37,723 bases of DNA, taken from positions 1 through 37,723 of the forward strand of contig JAGBAS010000030.1 in assembly GCA_017938885.1 (NCBI GenBank). The letters are read 5' to 3'. The notes beneath the pieces are model-generated. The model worked only from the letters and a program-made list of their open reading frames with translations. It was not told the origin of the DNA and ran no database searches. The stretch comes from Clostridia bacterium. GTDB taxonomy: Bacteria; Bacillota; Clostridia; Oscillospirales; CAG-272. Positions 8,437-17,206 of this stretch are shown here, piece after piece. Each line of letters begins with the position of its first letter. The stretch's first letter is position 1. A program made the translations under genes and the position numbers.

Positions 8437-8539
8437 TTGCCTTTTTCCAAACATTCACAACACACAACACGTAAAGACCCGCCGAAGAGCGGGCGCATCC
8501 TGCGGGATGAAACAAAATCACACAGAGAGGTGAAAAAGT
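8437..8539 (+). other. spacer with two hairpins before rpsM
   Basis: The gap between rpmJ and rpsM has two adjacent stem-loops: 8478-8493 (CCCGC, 6-base loop, GCGGG) and 8496-8509 (CATCC, TGCG, GGATG). No T-run follows, so neither is an intrinsic terminator. The rpsM site AGAGAGGTGA follows after a short A-rich stretch. This is the junction where the alpha operon begins in other bacteria, so it may separate expression levels. Confidence 0.45.
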
Positions 8540-8908
8540 ATGGCTCGTATAGCTGGTGTTGATATTCCCAACAACAAGCGCGTAGAGATCGCTCTGACCT
8601 ACATCTACGGCATCGGCCGCAAGAGCGCCAACGATATCCTGGCCGCTACCGGTATCAATCCCGATACCCGTGCCAAGGATCTGACCGAGGACGAGATTGC
8701 TAAGCTCCGTGATGAGATCGAAAAGTCCTACACTGTGGAGGGTGATCTTCGCCGTGAGGTGTCTCTGAACATCAAGAACATGGTTGAGATCAACTGCTAC
8801 CGCGGCATTCGTCACAGAAAGGGCCTGCCCGTCAGAGGTCAGCGCACCAAGACCAATGCCAGAACTCGTAAGGGTCCCGCAAAGACCATTGCGAACAAGA
8901 AGAAGTAA
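8540..8908 (+). CDS. rpsM: 30S ribosomal protein S13
   Basis: This 122-residue protein has the S13 start [34 protein letters not shown] and the C-terminal [20 protein letters not shown] motif followed by a basic tail. S13 contacts tRNA at the A and P sites and bridges to L5. AGAGAGGTG precedes the ATG. The length is normal. Confidence 0.98.
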   Translation: MARIAGVDIPNNKRVEIALTYIYGIGRKSANDILAATGINPDTRAKDLTEDEIAKLRDEIEKSYTVEGDLRREVSLNIKNMVEINCYRGIRHRKGLPVRGQRTKTNARTRKGPAKTIANKKK

Positions 8909-8924
8909 AGGAGTGGCTTAAGCT

Positions 8925-9323
8925 ATGGCAAAGAACGATAAGTCCAAGGGCATCAAGAAGCGCCGCGAAAGAAAAAATATTGAAAAGGGTACTGTGCATA
9001 TTCAGTCCACCTTCAATAACACCATCGTTACCATCACCGACGTGAATGGCAACGCCATCTCCTGGGCATCCGCTGGTGAGCTCGGCTTCAAGGGCTCCCG
9101 TAAGTCCACCCCCTTCGCCGCACAGTCCGCTTCCGAGACCGCTGCCAAGATCGCAGTGGATCACGGTCTGAAGTCTGTTGAGGTTTACGTGAAGGGTCCC
9201 GGCGCTGGCCGTGAGTCCGCTATCCGTGCACTGGAGACTGTGGGTTTGCAGATCACTCTGATCCGCGACGTGACCCCCCTGCCCCATAACGGTTGCAGAC
9301 CCCCCAAGCGCAGACGTGTCTAA
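8925..9323 (+). CDS. rpsK: 30S ribosomal protein S11
   Basis: This 132-residue protein carries the S11 motifs [55 protein letters not shown] and the conserved C-terminus [17 protein letters not shown] [16 protein letters not shown]11 forms the platform near the E-site mRNA. An AAAGGAG site overlaps the end of rpsM. The length is standard. Confidence 0.98.
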   Translation: MAKNDKSKGIKKRRERKNIEKGTVHIQSTFNNTIVTITDVNGNAISWASAGELGFKGSRKSTPFAAQSASETAAKIAVDHGLKSVEVYVKGPGAGRESAIRALETVGLQITLIRDVTPLPHNGCRPPKRRRV

Positions 9324-9343
9324 TTCATAGGAGGATTAAGAAC

Positions 9344-9970
9344 ATGGCAAGATATACAGGTCCTGCGTGCAAGCTTTGCCGCAGAGAAGGTAAGAAGCTG
9401 TACCTCAAGGGCGAGCGCTGCGTCAGCGGCAAGTGCGCTCTGGAGCGCCGCACCTCCGCACCCGGCCAGCATGGTGCCGATGCGAAGAAGATGAGAGAGT
9501 ACGGTATGCAGCTGAGAGAGAAGCAGACCACCAAGAGATACTACGGTGTCCTTGAGAAGCAGTTCAGAAATCTCTACGAGGAGGCTGCCCGCAAGGAGGG
9601 TATGACCGGTGAGAACCTGCTGGTTCTGCTGGAGAGAAGACTGGACAACGTGGTGTACCGCATGGGTATGGCTGAGTGCCGCCGCGACGCCCGTCAGCTG
9701 GTTCTGCACGGCCACTTCACCGTCAACGGCAAGAAGGTCAACGTTCCTTCCTTCGTCGTGAAGCCCGGTGATGTCATCGCCGTCAAGGAGTCCAGCCGTG
9801 ATTCCGTTAAGTTCAAGGGTCTGGCCGAGTCCGAGGGTGGTGTTCGCACGCCCAAGTGGATCGAGTCCGACAAGAAGAACTACACCGCTAAGGTGGTTGC
9901 TATGCCCGCTCGCGAGGACATCGACTTCGAGTTCAACGAGCAGCTGATCGTCGAGCTTTATTCCAAGTAA
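9344..9970 (+). CDS. rpsD: 30S ribosomal protein S4, zinc-binding type
   Basis: This 208-residue primary assembly protein starts [16 protein letters not shown]. Cysteines C9, C12, C26 and C31 form the zinc knuckle of the C+ S4 form. The S4 RNA-binding domain follows ([38 protein letters not shown]) and the end is [12 protein letters not shown]. The frame is open upstream into rpsK, but TAGGAGG at 9329-9335 sets the ATG at 9344. S4 represses its own operon in E. coli and B. subtilis; the structured gap after the gene could be relevant, though I see no known S4 leader. Confidence 0.97.
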   Translation: MARYTGPACKLCRREGKKLYLKGERCVSGKCALERRTSAPGQHGADAKKMREYGMQLREKQTTKRYYGVLEKQFRNLYEEAARKEGMTGENLLVLLERRLDNVVYRMGMAECRRDARQLVLHGHFTVNGKKVNVPSFVVKPGDVIAVKESSRDSVKFKGLAESEGGVRTPKWIESDKKNYTAKVVAMPAREDIDFEFNEQLIVELYSK

Positions 9971-10107
9971 TTTTACGGTTCTTATCAGTTGGCGGATGGC
10001 AACCCGCGCCCGCCCGCTGACCGACACCTTCGGGTTCACCTACGCCGAAACGTACGGCGAAGGTTTCGGAAACTGTTTCCCAAATACAGAAGGAGGTTTT
10101 ATTTGGA
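9971..10107 (+). other. spacer between rpsD and rpoA with hairpins
   Basis: This gap is unusually long for the alpha operon. It contains GGCGG at 9991-9995 able to pair with CCGCC at 10010-10014. A better stem lies at 10039-10063 (CCT-a-CGCCG, 7-base loop, CGGCG-a-AGG). No T-run follows. AGGAGG at 10091-10096 lies 11 bases before the rpoA ATG, a long spacing. A separate promoter was looked for and not seen. Confidence 0.4.
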
Positions 10108-11082
10108 ATGATTGAGATCGAGAAGCCTAATATTACGACTGAAAACCTCAGCGCAGACGGTACCTCCGGTACCTTTATCGTAGAGCCTCTGGAACGGGGC
10201 TACGGTATCACTCTCGGTAACTCCCTCCGTCGCGTCCTGCTGTCCTCCCTGCCCGGTGTGGCGGTGACCAGCATCAAGATTGACGGTATCCTGCACGAGT
10301 TTTCCACCGTTCCCGGTGTCGTGGAGGACGTGACCGAGATCGTGCTCAACGTCAAGGGCATTACGGCCAAGTTGCATTGTCCCGGCCCCAAGACCGTGGT
10401 CATCGACGTGACCGGCGACCATGATATCACCGCAGGTGACATCAAGCAGGATTCCGACATCGAGATCCTGAATCCCGATCACCACATCGCGACCCTGTCC
10501 GGCAGCGAGCGCTTCTACATGGAGCTTGTCTTTGACAGCGGCCGTGGATACGTGTCCCAGGAGCGCAACAAGCAGCTTGCAAACGAGCAGCTCGGTATGA
10601 CCGTGTCGGCTCCCATCGGCACCATCTATACCGACTCCATCTACACCCCCGTTTACAAGGTGAGCTACAACGTGGAGAACACCCGCGTGGGCAGCAACAC
10701 CGACTACGATAAGCTGACCCTGGACGTGGTGACTAACGGCACCATTTCCGCCAAGGAAGCGATTTCTCTCGGAGCCAAGATTCTCAACGAGCATCTCAAC
10801 CTCTTCGTGGATCTGTCTGATGAAGCGAAGAAGGCCGAGATCATGATCGAGAGAGAAGAGACCAAGAAAGAAAAAGTTCTTGAGATGACCATTGAGGAGC
10901 TTGACATGTCTGTCCGTAGCTTCAACTGCTTGAAGCGCGCAGGCATTGATACAGTCGAGGACCTGACCAACCGGACCGAGGAGGATATGATTAAGGTTCG
11001 TAACCTCGGTAAGAAGTCGCTGGAAGAAGTCATTCAGAAGCTGCACTCCCTGGGCCTTGACCTGAAGAAGGAAGAGGAATAA
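10108..11082 (+). CDS. rpoA: DNA-directed RNA polymerase alpha subunit
   Basis: This 324-residue protein has the dimerisation domain signature ([20 protein letters not shown] and [20 protein letters not shown]) and the C-terminal DNA-contacting domain with [20 protein letters not shown] and [11 protein letters not shown]. The alpha dimer nucleates polymerase assembly; its C-terminal domain touches UP elements and activators. The length is close to the Firmicutes norm of 314-325. It lies between rpsD and rplQ as expected. Confidence 0.98.
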   Translation: MIEIEKPNITTENLSADGTSGTFIVEPLERGYGITLGNSLRRVLLSSLPGVAVTSIKIDGILHEFSTVPGVVEDVTEIVLNVKGITAKLHCPGPKTVVIDVTGDHDITAGDIKQDSDIEILNPDHHIATLSGSERFYMELVFDSGRGYVSQERNKQLANEQLGMTVSAPIGTIYTDSIYTPVYKVSYNVENTRVGSNTDYDKLTLDVVTNGTISAKEAISLGAKILNEHLNLFVDLSDEAKKAEIMIEREETKKEKVLEMTIEELDMSVRSFNCLKRAGIDTVEDLTNRTEEDMIKVRNLGKKSLEEVIQKLHSLGLDLKKEEE

Positions 11083-11142
11083 GAGAGTCTGCACACACGA
11101 GTACAACCGATATAAAGTTTACAGCAGAAGGAGGCAAATAAA

Positions 11143-11544
11143 ATGCCCGGTACCAGAAAACTCGGTAGACCTACCGACCAGAGAAAAGCAATGCTCCGCG
11201 GTATGGTTACCCTGCTGCTTGAGAACGGCCAGGTCGTGACCACCGTCACCAGAGCCAAGGAGCTCCGTTCCATCGCAGATAAGATGATTACCCTCGGTAA
11301 GAAGAACACGCTGGCCAGCCGCCGCGCCGCTCTTGCTTACATCACCAAGGAGAGCGTGGTGACCAAGGTGTTCACCGAGTACGCTTCTCTCTACGCTGAC
11401 CGTAACGGCGGTTACACCCAGATCTTCAAGATGGGTCCCCGCCGCGGTGATGGCGCTGAGATCGCCGTCATCAAGATGGTCGATTACGTCAAGGAGCAGC
11501 CCGTCGAGGATAAGAAGTCCAAGAAGGACGCTGACGCTGAGTAA
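11143..11544 (+). CDS. rplQ: 50S ribosomal protein L17
   Basis: This 133-residue protein has the L17 pattern [39 protein letters not shown] and [21 protein letters not shown]17 lies near the tunnel exit. The last 20 residues are a charged Lys/Asp/Glu tail, making it slightly longer than the 112-127 usual in the family. AAGGAGG precedes the ATG. It is the last gene of the run; a strong terminator follows within ten bases. Confidence 0.97.
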   Translation: MPGTRKLGRPTDQRKAMLRGMVTLLLENGQVVTTVTRAKELRSIADKMITLGKKNTLASRRAALAYITKESVVTKVFTEYASLYADRNGGYTQIFKMGPRRGDGAEIAVIKMVDYVKEQPVEDKKSKKDADAE

Positions 11545-11551
11545 TTCGTAC

Positions 11552-11586
11552 AAAAACTCCCTTCCGCAGATGCGGAGGGGAGTTTT
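11552..11586 (+). terminator. intrinsic terminator ending the ribosomal operon
   Basis: This is a near-perfect hairpin: AAAACTCCC-t-TCCGCA, loop GA, TGCGGA-g-GGGAGTTTT, with the arms pairing over about 16 positions including one G-T. The T-run at the end makes it Rho-independent. Its core TCCGCAGATGCGGA recurs in the terminator at 30720-30749. Confidence 0.92.
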
Positions 11587-11623
11587 GTCGTTGGGCCGTT
11601 CGGGAAGAATGTGCAGACGTGAA

Positions 11624-11652
11624 TTGACAAATCCCGACGGGTGTGGTATAAT
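11624..11652 (+). promoter_or_regulatory. consensus housekeeping promoter
   Basis: TTGACA (11624-11629), a 17-base spacer and TATAAT (11647-11652), preceded by TG at -14/-15 (extended -10). All twelve core bases match the sigma-A consensus. It drives the HAD phosphatase and DMT transporter pair that begins 30 bases downstream. Confidence 0.92.
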
Positions 11653-11681
11653 AAAGTATTCTGATTTGTGCGGAGGTGCCT

Positions 11682-12398
11682 ATGAAAGCGGACGCGATCA
11701 TATTCGATAAGGACGGGACGTTACTGGATTTTGACGCCTTTTGGGTCAGCGTGTCTGTCAAGGCTTTGGAGGACGTGCTGGGGAGCTTCGGAATGGAACC
11801 AAGCCTTTTGAGCGAAATCCTGGAAGCCTTCGGTGTTCATGACGGACACACGGATATCAACGGCGTTCTGTGTAAGGGAACCTATGCCGAGATGGGGGAG
11901 ATCGTCTATGAGATTGTGGCTGCTCACGGCTGTACAGCCGGCCGCAAGGCCGTAGTCGAGGCGGTGGAGCGTGCTTACTCCCGCAACGCCGCCGCAGGGG
12001 ACGTGAAGCCCACCTGCCCGCATCTGGCGGAGACCCTGGCCGAGCTCAAGGGAAGGGGACTGCATCTGGCTGTGGTGACCACCGATAACCGGCCCATTAC
12101 CCTCCACTGTCTGGAGGAATTGGGGATTTTGCCGTATTTCGACGTCATTTACACCGACGACGGCCACACCCCCACCAAGCCCAATCCGTATTGTGCAGGG
12201 GAGCTTTGCCGTCAGTATGATCTGGACCGGAAGCGTGTGGTCATGGTGGGGGATACCATGACCGACGTGCGGTTTGCCAAAAATGCGGGGATCACGGCGG
12301 TCTCCTTGGCACCTACCCCCGAGAAAAAAGCTATGCTGGCATCCCATACGGATATCATGATTGACGCCATCTCGGAGCTGACCGAGCTGTTGCGGTAA
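11682..12398 (+). CDS. HAD-superfamily phosphatase, phosphoglycolate-phosphatase-like
   Basis: This 238-residue protein is predicted to hydrolyse a small phosphorylated metabolite in the cytoplasm. All HAD motifs are present: the nucleophile and acid D9/D11 in FDKDGTLLDFD, T133 in LAVVTTDN, K166 in TPTKPNPY, and D191/D195 in MVGDTMTDV. A helical C1 cap lies between motifs I and II, as in Gph and beta-phosphoglucomutase. A GTG lies in frame at 11676, but GGAGG at 11672-11676 supports the ATG at 11682. The next gene starts 9 bases later, so the two form an operon. The substrate is not known. Confidence 0.88.
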   Translation: MKADAIIFDKDGTLLDFDAFWVSVSVKALEDVLGSFGMEPSLLSEILEAFGVHDGHTDINGVLCKGTYAEMGEIVYEIVAAHGCTAGRKAVVEAVERAYSRNAAAGDVKPTCPHLAETLAELKGRGLHLAVVTTDNRPITLHCLEELGILPYFDVIYTDDGHTPTKPNPYCAGELCRQYDLDRKRVVMVGDTMTDVRFAKNAGITAVSLAPTPEKKAMLASHTDIMIDAISELTELLR

Positions 12399-12407
12399 GG
12401 GGGACCT

Positions 12408-13358
12408 ATGCTGACAGGCATTTTTGCGGGCATCACATGGGCACTGGAAACCGTGGTGCTGGGAATTGCTTTGGGAATGTCTTCTTTCGTATCCACCGAG
12501 GAGGCCATACTGCTGGCTCCTTTCATCGCCACCTTCCTGCACGATGCTTTCTCGGCGGTGTATATGCTGATCTACAATGCTCTGCGTGGCGGGCTCAAGG
12601 GCTTTTTGTCTGTGTGCAAGAGCAAGACCGTCCTTTGGCTGGTGCTGTCCTCAGCCATGGGGGGGCCCATCGGTATGACGGGCTACGTGCTGGCGGTCAA
12701 CTGTTTGGGGGCTTCGGTGGGTGCGGTAGCCAGCGCGGTATATCCTGCCGTGGGAACGGTGCTTGCGTGGCTGTTCCTGAAGGAAAAGACCAAGTGGTAC
12801 CAATGGATCTTTCTGATCCTGACTCTCTTGGGGGTCTATGGACTCAGCTACTCCCCCTCCTTCAGCGGCGGGAATTTCGTGTTGGGAATCGTGGGAGCCT
12901 TCATGTGCGCCTTCGGCTGGGGCATCGAGGCGGTGATCCTGGCGAAGTGTTTGAAGGGTACCGACCTCAAGGACGAGTATGCCCTGGGGATCCGCCAGGC
13001 TGTTTCAGCGATCCTGTACGGCGCGGTCATTCTGCCCTTGCTGGGGGGCTGGCGCATGACGGCCGGGCTGTTTACGGGGGGAGAGGTCAAGCTGCTCCTT
13101 ACGGTAGCCATCGCCGCTCTGTGCGCGACGGTGTCCTACCTGTTTTACTATAAGACCATCGCCAAGCTGGGGGCTGCCAAAGCCATGGCACTGAATATTA
13201 CTTATACGGCTTGGGCGATGCTGTTTACCGTCATTCTTTTGCGGGATCTCAGCGTCTTGAACCCCATGACGCTGGTCTGCTCGGCGGTGATCGTGCTCTG
13301 CGGGATCTGCGCCGCAACGGATCTGAAGAAGCTGTTCGGGAAAAAGCATCAAGGCTGA
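12408..13358 (+). CDS. DMT-superfamily (EamA-like) membrane transporter
   Basis: This 316-residue protein has about ten hydrophobic segments arranged as two halves. Examples are GVYGLSYSP after LKEKTKWYQWIFLILTLL at the end of the first half and LFTVILLRDLSVLNPMTL near the end of the second. The EamA pattern of a glycine-rich helix followed by P and E (SAVYPAVGTVLAWLFLKEK) is clear. Family members export amino acids, nucleotide sugars or small metabolites. It is co-transcribed with the HAD phosphatase, so a phosphorylated or dephosphorylated metabolite could be the substrate, but this is only suggested by context. Confidence 0.85.
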   Translation: MLTGIFAGITWALETVVLGIALGMSSFVSTEEAILLAPFIATFLHDAFSAVYMLIYNALRGGLKGFLSVCKSKTVLWLVLSSAMGGPIGMTGYVLAVNCLGASVGAVASAVYPAVGTVLAWLFLKEKTKWYQWIFLILTLLGVYGLSYSPSFSGGNFVLGIVGAFMCAFGWGIEAVILAKCLKGTDLKDEYALGIRQAVSAILYGAVILPLLGGWRMTAGLFTGGEVKLLLTVAIAALCATVSYLFYYKTIAKLGAAKAMALNITYTAWAMLFTVILLRDLSVLNPMTLVCSAVIVLCGICAATDLKKLFGKKHQG

Positions 13359-13366
13359 GCGAAGGA

Positions 13367-13414
13367 CGCCGAAAATGCGAAAGCCCTGTCACTATGTGGC
13401 AGGGCTTTCGGCGT
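13367..13414. terminator. terminator between convergent genes
   Basis: The sequence CGAAAGCCCTG (from 13378) pairs with CAGGGCTTTCG across a loop of about nine bases. Outer CGCCG/CGGCG bases can extend the stem around a bulge. It lies between the stop of the DMT transporter (+) and the end of the glycosidase-like gene (-), so it could serve both directions. The T-run is weak. Confidence 0.65.
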
Positions 13415-13444
13415 TATATGCGGGACATGAAAGGGATCGGCTCC

Positions 13445-15886
13445 TCACTTCTGCCGCGTGCTCTCCATCATATTGATCTCAGCGGTGACGTCACGGAGGG
13501 CGTGGATACGGGTACGGATCTTGTCGGCTTTCTTTTTGTCGGGGCGTGAAATGAGGAAAACGGCCTGCTCGGCAGGGACGTAGAGGCGGGTACGGGTATA
13601 GATTTGGCCTCTGTAGCGGACGTAGTGGGTGCCCAGGCGGGCGGTCTTACCCGTGTGGGGATCCCAGCGGTCGAAGGAGTGGATGCCTCGGATATAGATG
13701 GTGTCACCGTAGTCACGGTCGGTGGTGTTGGCGAAGAAGAAGATATCCAGATCGCCTCTTTGCTTATGGATGCGGGAAATCATACCGCCTCCGGGGACGA
13801 ACTCCTCCAGACCCAGGCGGATAAACTCATTATGGGAGTTGTTGAAGGCGCCGATGCACTCAAAGCGGGGCATTTCGGGCATATACATATCCAGGGGGAT
13901 GTGGAAGGACTGAAGGACGTTGTTCAGCACCACGCAATCCGTCAGCTCGGTACCGTCGGCGGCGGTGCGGTGGGAGGGGATGTAGTAGGCCTCGCCGCCA
14001 TTCTCGCCGCGATTGTAGAAGGATTCCTTGATGATGGCCGGATTCAGGGCTTCGGCTCCGAAAATGTGACGGGCGATGGCGCGCACCTCTCGGTCGTTAG
14101 GGGTTCCGTAGTCGAACATACTCATGAAGTCGTTGGGGGCGCTCTGCTCGTCGTCTACGTGGTACTCAAAGGCCATTCTCGGGAGTTGTCCCGTGGCGAC
14201 GATCTTGCCGCCCTCGTCGAAGAATTTCTTGACCAGCCGGAGGTTTTCGAGGCTCACCATGTCGGCTCCCGGGAGGATGAGGATGCGGAATTTCTGGGTC
14301 TGGAAGGAATTTTTCAGGTAGAGAATACCATTCTCAGTTGAACAGAGGGAATTGACGGTTTCGGGATGGAGCAGGGTAATGTCCTGGCCTGCATAGGTGG
14401 AGACTGTATTGAGCACCGTCATATAATTGCAGGAAAAGGGGGTGCTGGGGTACTCAAACCCCGCCTTGACGGGAGCCTCGTACAGGTAGACCTTGTCGTG
14501 GAGGGCGTAGATGGGATACAGCATGGCAATGTCGTTGACACGGCTTCCGCCTCGGAGAAGCGCTTGTACCCGCGCCACAAAGGAGGAGAAGGTGTAGTGT
14601 CCCTCCCGACCCAGCACGTCCATGCGGAAGCGGTCGGAGGCGCGGCGTCGTGTTGCACCGCGAATGGTTTGACTGCCCCAATGGGCAATGAGCAGGTTTG
14701 CGCCGTGCCCGAAGGCGTTCATGGCATCCTTGTAGGTAACGTTGGTGGTGAGCTTGCTGTAGTCGCGGAACAGCTCACAGGAAACGTACTTACTGCCGTA
14801 GTTGTCAGCGGCGGAGGCGGCCAGATGGGTGGAATTCATGCCGTAGAGGTAGGCCTTTTCCTGCACCGCGCAGGGGGAGTAAACGCTGTTGGCCAGGACG
14901 TCCCCGTTCAGCCAGGAGCAAGCGGGCAGCTTGGGCTCGGCCATGGCGGTAACGACGTGGAGCCCGTGGCGGTTGGCAATGGCCTTGAGAGCGGCCAGAA
15001 GCCCCGAGCGGAGCATTTCGGCGCGGCAAGCCATGAACAGGGACTTGATGTGGGGGTCGCGCTCCCCGATGAAATGGTAGAGAGCCGGGTAGTAGGGGGC
15101 GGGATCAAAACCGAATCGTTTCTCAAAGACCGTGTTGAAGCTGTCGTCCCAGTTGCGGCGGTTGGGGGCGTGGAAGCAGATATCCGAGACGAACAGATGG
15201 GTGACGGTACTGCCCATAGCCTTGTTGACCCGCTCTCCCAGGTGGGCGAACAGGGATTTGAGAAAGTCCATACTGCTGTCATAGGATAGGATGTTGCAGG
15301 TATGGATGGGGGGCTCGCCGTGCTGGGGCTCGTCGGTGCAGATGTACTCCTCCACCGTCCAGTTTCCGTCGGGGACGGTGTAGGACAGAAAACCGTCCTT
15401 CACGTAGGGGCGGAGGTCGATCATGTCGGTATGCTCGTCGTCGTAGGCCATGACCGACATGGAGGTGCCCTTGCGGAGCTGGAGGTAGAGCTGCTCGCGG
15501 GGGTCGCAGTAATACTCGCGGCGTATGAGGGTGCGGGTGCGGGTATGAGCTACGAATTCTGCGGCGGAGGAGAGGTAGAAGGATTGCTCAACCACGGGCT
15601 CCAGATGGAGTCCGATCTTCATATTCTTCTTGACAGCGGTGGCGGTCAGCACCTCGTAGAACTCCACGATTTGGGAAAGGAGATCCCCAGAGGGTGCCAG
15701 ATCGCGGGGGAGACGGGGAATGATGCACCCGATGCCGTTTTGGGCGCACTTCTCCACGTATTTTTCCACCGATTCTTTCGTGGGGGGGAAGGTGGGAAGG
15801 TCGTAGATCAGGAACAGGCGGTGCTTGCTTTTGACCGTATGGAAGGCCATTTTGGCGCGGCTGTACTTGGGAGGGCGTTGATTCAT
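13445..15886 (-). CDS. large glycoside-hydrolase-like protein, distant GH106-type
   Basis: This 813-residue protein is predicted to be cytoplasmic, having no signal peptide. The N-terminal third looks like a (beta/alpha)8 barrel (IYDLPTFPPTKESVEKYVEK; GIGCIIPRLPRDL; MKIGLHLEPV). The middle has FNTVFEKRFGFDPAPYYPAL, then ADNYGSKYVSCELFRDYSKL and DAMNAFGHGANLLIAHWGSQ. The order 'RFGxDPxPYxPAL, then VSCEhF, then hAxGxNhhhhH' resembles GH106 and related rhamnosidase-like enzymes. The frame is open to 16066, but GAGGTG precedes the ATG at 15886 and the upstream residues look random. It is divergent from the GNAT gene. Family placement is tentative; E in SCELF is a candidate catalytic residue. Confidence 0.65.
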   Translation of the reverse strand: MNQRPPKYSRAKMAFHTVKSKHRLFLIYDLPTFPPTKESVEKYVEKCAQNGIGCIIPRLPRDLAPSGDLLSQIVEFYEVLTATAVKKNMKIGLHLEPVVEQSFYLSSAAEFVAHTRTRTLIRREYYCDPREQLYLQLRKGTSMSVMAYDDEHTDMIDLRPYVKDGFLSYTVPDGNWTVEEYICTDEPQHGEPPIHTCNILSYDSSMDFLKSLFAHLGERVNKAMGSTVTHLFVSDICFHAPNRRNWDDSFNTVFEKRFGFDPAPYYPALYHFIGERDPHIKSLFMACRAEMLRSGLLAALKAIANRHGLHVVTAMAEPKLPACSWLNGDVLANSVYSPCAVQEKAYLYGMNSTHLAASAADNYGSKYVSCELFRDYSKLTTNVTYKDAMNAFGHGANLLIAHWGSQTIRGATRRRASDRFRMDVLGREGHYTFSSFVARVQALLRGGSRVNDIAMLYPIYALHDKVYLYEAPVKAGFEYPSTPFSCNYMTVLNTVSTYAGQDITLLHPETVNSLCSTENGILYLKNSFQTQKFRILILPGADMVSLENLRLVKKFFDEGGKIVATGQLPRMAFEYHVDDEQSAPNDFMSMFDYGTPNDREVRAIARHIFGAEALNPAIIKESFYNRGENGGEAYYIPSHRTAADGTELTDCVVLNNVLQSFHIPLDMYMPEMPRFECIGAFNNSHNEFIRLGLEEFVPGGGMISRIHKQRGDLDIFFFANTTDRDYGDTIYIRGIHSFDRWDPHTGKTARLGTHYVRYRGQIYTRTRLYVPAEQAVFLISRPDKKKADKIRTRIHALRDVTAEINMMESTRQK

Positions 15887-15951
15887 GATGACACCTCGCG
15901 AGAAAAAATCTGTAGAAGAGCGACTGAAATGGAAAAAACGGGGAATTTGGG

Positions 15952-15980
15952 TTGCAAATGCACGTGGATTGTGGTATAAT
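15952..15980 (+). promoter_or_regulatory. promoter for the GNAT gene
   Basis: TTGCAA (15952-15957), a 17-base spacer and TATAAT (15975-15980), with TG at the extended -10 position. The -35 matches 5 of 6 consensus bases. It lies 33 bases before the GTG start and in the divergent gap with the glycosidase-like gene. Confidence 0.85.
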
Positions 15981-16012
15981 AGCGGTAGATTTCCACTGAG
16001 GAGGAAAAAGCC

Positions 16013-17011
16013 GTGTACGATATCCGCATCTTGACCGATATGGAGGCCGCCTTTGATTTCTACCATGCCTACAGCGTGGCTCTGCCCGACGGGGATCGGG
16101 CGACTGACGGCTATCCATCTTCCCTGAGGCTGATGCCTGTATCGCAGGGAACGATTGACGACTGGTTCGCGGGAGACGACCGCATCACCTTCGGCGCCTA
16201 TAAGGGCAATCGCCTGGTAGGCATTGCCTCGGGAAGTATTTCCTCCGAGCGAAGAGTGGGATACTTGTCCTATCTCTGCGTCGCGCCCGACTGCCGCCGC
16301 ATGGGTCTGGCTACGGCTCTGTGCGACGCTCTGGAGGCGGCTTTAGCCGAGAGACCCGAGGTGGAGAAGCTGGAGGCGGTGTTCTACAACCCGGTTCAGC
16401 TTCCGTGGTACATCCCGAATGGCGGCGGAGACTGGCATCCCTGCCTGCCCGGCGTGGACAAATCCTCGGGGCTGTACCTCTTTTTGAAGAATCGGAGCTG
16501 GCGGGACTTTGCCCACCAGAACGGCTACTACCGCCGCATGGCGGACTATGTGGACCAGCCCACCGTCGCGGCCGCCCGTGAACGGTTGCTGACCGAGGGG
16601 ATCGAGCTGACCCTGTACGATCCCGCGAAGCATCATGGGCTTGCGGAGTTATTTGATAATATCAACAATCCCGGCTGGAAGGCTCACGTATTGGCTCATA
16701 CGGATCTGCCTATCGTGGTGGCGGTGGATGTGAACGCCGATGGTCTTGTGGTGGGCTATACCGGCCCTTTGTCGGTGAGCGGCACCCCGGGGCGGGGGAA
16801 CTTCTGCGGCATTGGGGTGCGCACCGAGTACCGAGGCCGTGGCATCGGCAAGCCGGTGTTCTGCGCGATGTGCGCCCGTCACCGCGACGGCGGGGCGGAT
16901 TTCATGTCCCTCTACACGGGGGAGGACAATCCCGCGCGGAACATCTACGAGTCGGCGGGGTTCCGCATCGTGCGGAGCTTTGCGGATATGCGGAAGGTAT
17001 TGAAAAAGTAA
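16013..17011 (+). CDS. GNAT-family protein with two acetyltransferase domains
   Basis: This 332-residue protein contains two Gcn5-type N-acetyltransferase folds. The first has the acetyl-CoA loop DCRRMGLATALCDALEAAL (about residues 85-103) after VGYLSYLCVAP. The second has GIGVRTEYRGRGIGKPVF and ends with the typical YTGEDNPARNIYESAGFRIV. It starts at GTG 16013, chosen because GAGGAGG at 15998-16004 is well spaced. Tandem GNAT proteins often modify small amines or antibiotics, with one domain degenerate. Nothing here shows the substrate. Confidence 0.85.
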   Translation: MYDIRILTDMEAAFDFYHAYSVALPDGDRATDGYPSSLRLMPVSQGTIDDWFAGDDRITFGAYKGNRLVGIASGSISSERRVGYLSYLCVAPDCRRMGLATALCDALEAALAERPEVEKLEAVFYNPVQLPWYIPNGGGDWHPCLPGVDKSSGLYLFLKNRSWRDFAHQNGYYRRMADYVDQPTVAAARERLLTEGIELTLYDPAKHHGLAELFDNINNPGWKAHVLAHTDLPIVVAVDVNADGLVVGYTGPLSVSGTPGRGNFCGIGVRTEYRGRGIGKPVFCAMCARHRDGGADFMSLYTGEDNPARNIYESAGFRIVRSFADMRKVLKK

Positions 17012-17034
17012 CACGGGAGCCAATCGTTTGATGC

Positions 17035-17167
17035 GGGCGCACACGCAGGTGCGCCCCTACCCCCTTGTTTGTTCCGCCCCTTGGGAGGGGTATATATATG
17101 TGTGCGCTGGGTGAGGTCTGCCCTATGATCCACTCCAGTCGGTAGGGGCGCACCTATGTGTGCGCCC
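17035..17167. repeat. MITE-like long inverted repeat
   Basis: The left arm 17035-17060 and right arm 17142-17167 are 26-base inverted copies (GGGCGCACAC..AGGTGCGCCCCTAC) differing at 2 positions. They enclose about 81 bases containing a TATATATA stretch. The whole element fills the gap between the GNAT and SDR genes and encodes nothing. The structure fits a miniature inverted-repeat element or a dispersed intergenic repeat; I have seen similar GTAGGGGCGCAC arms in Clostridia genomes. No target-site duplication is evident. Confidence 0.75.
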
Positions 17168-17206
17168 GAAACCGTATACCAAAAAACATGATTCAGGAGT
17201 AAAAAT

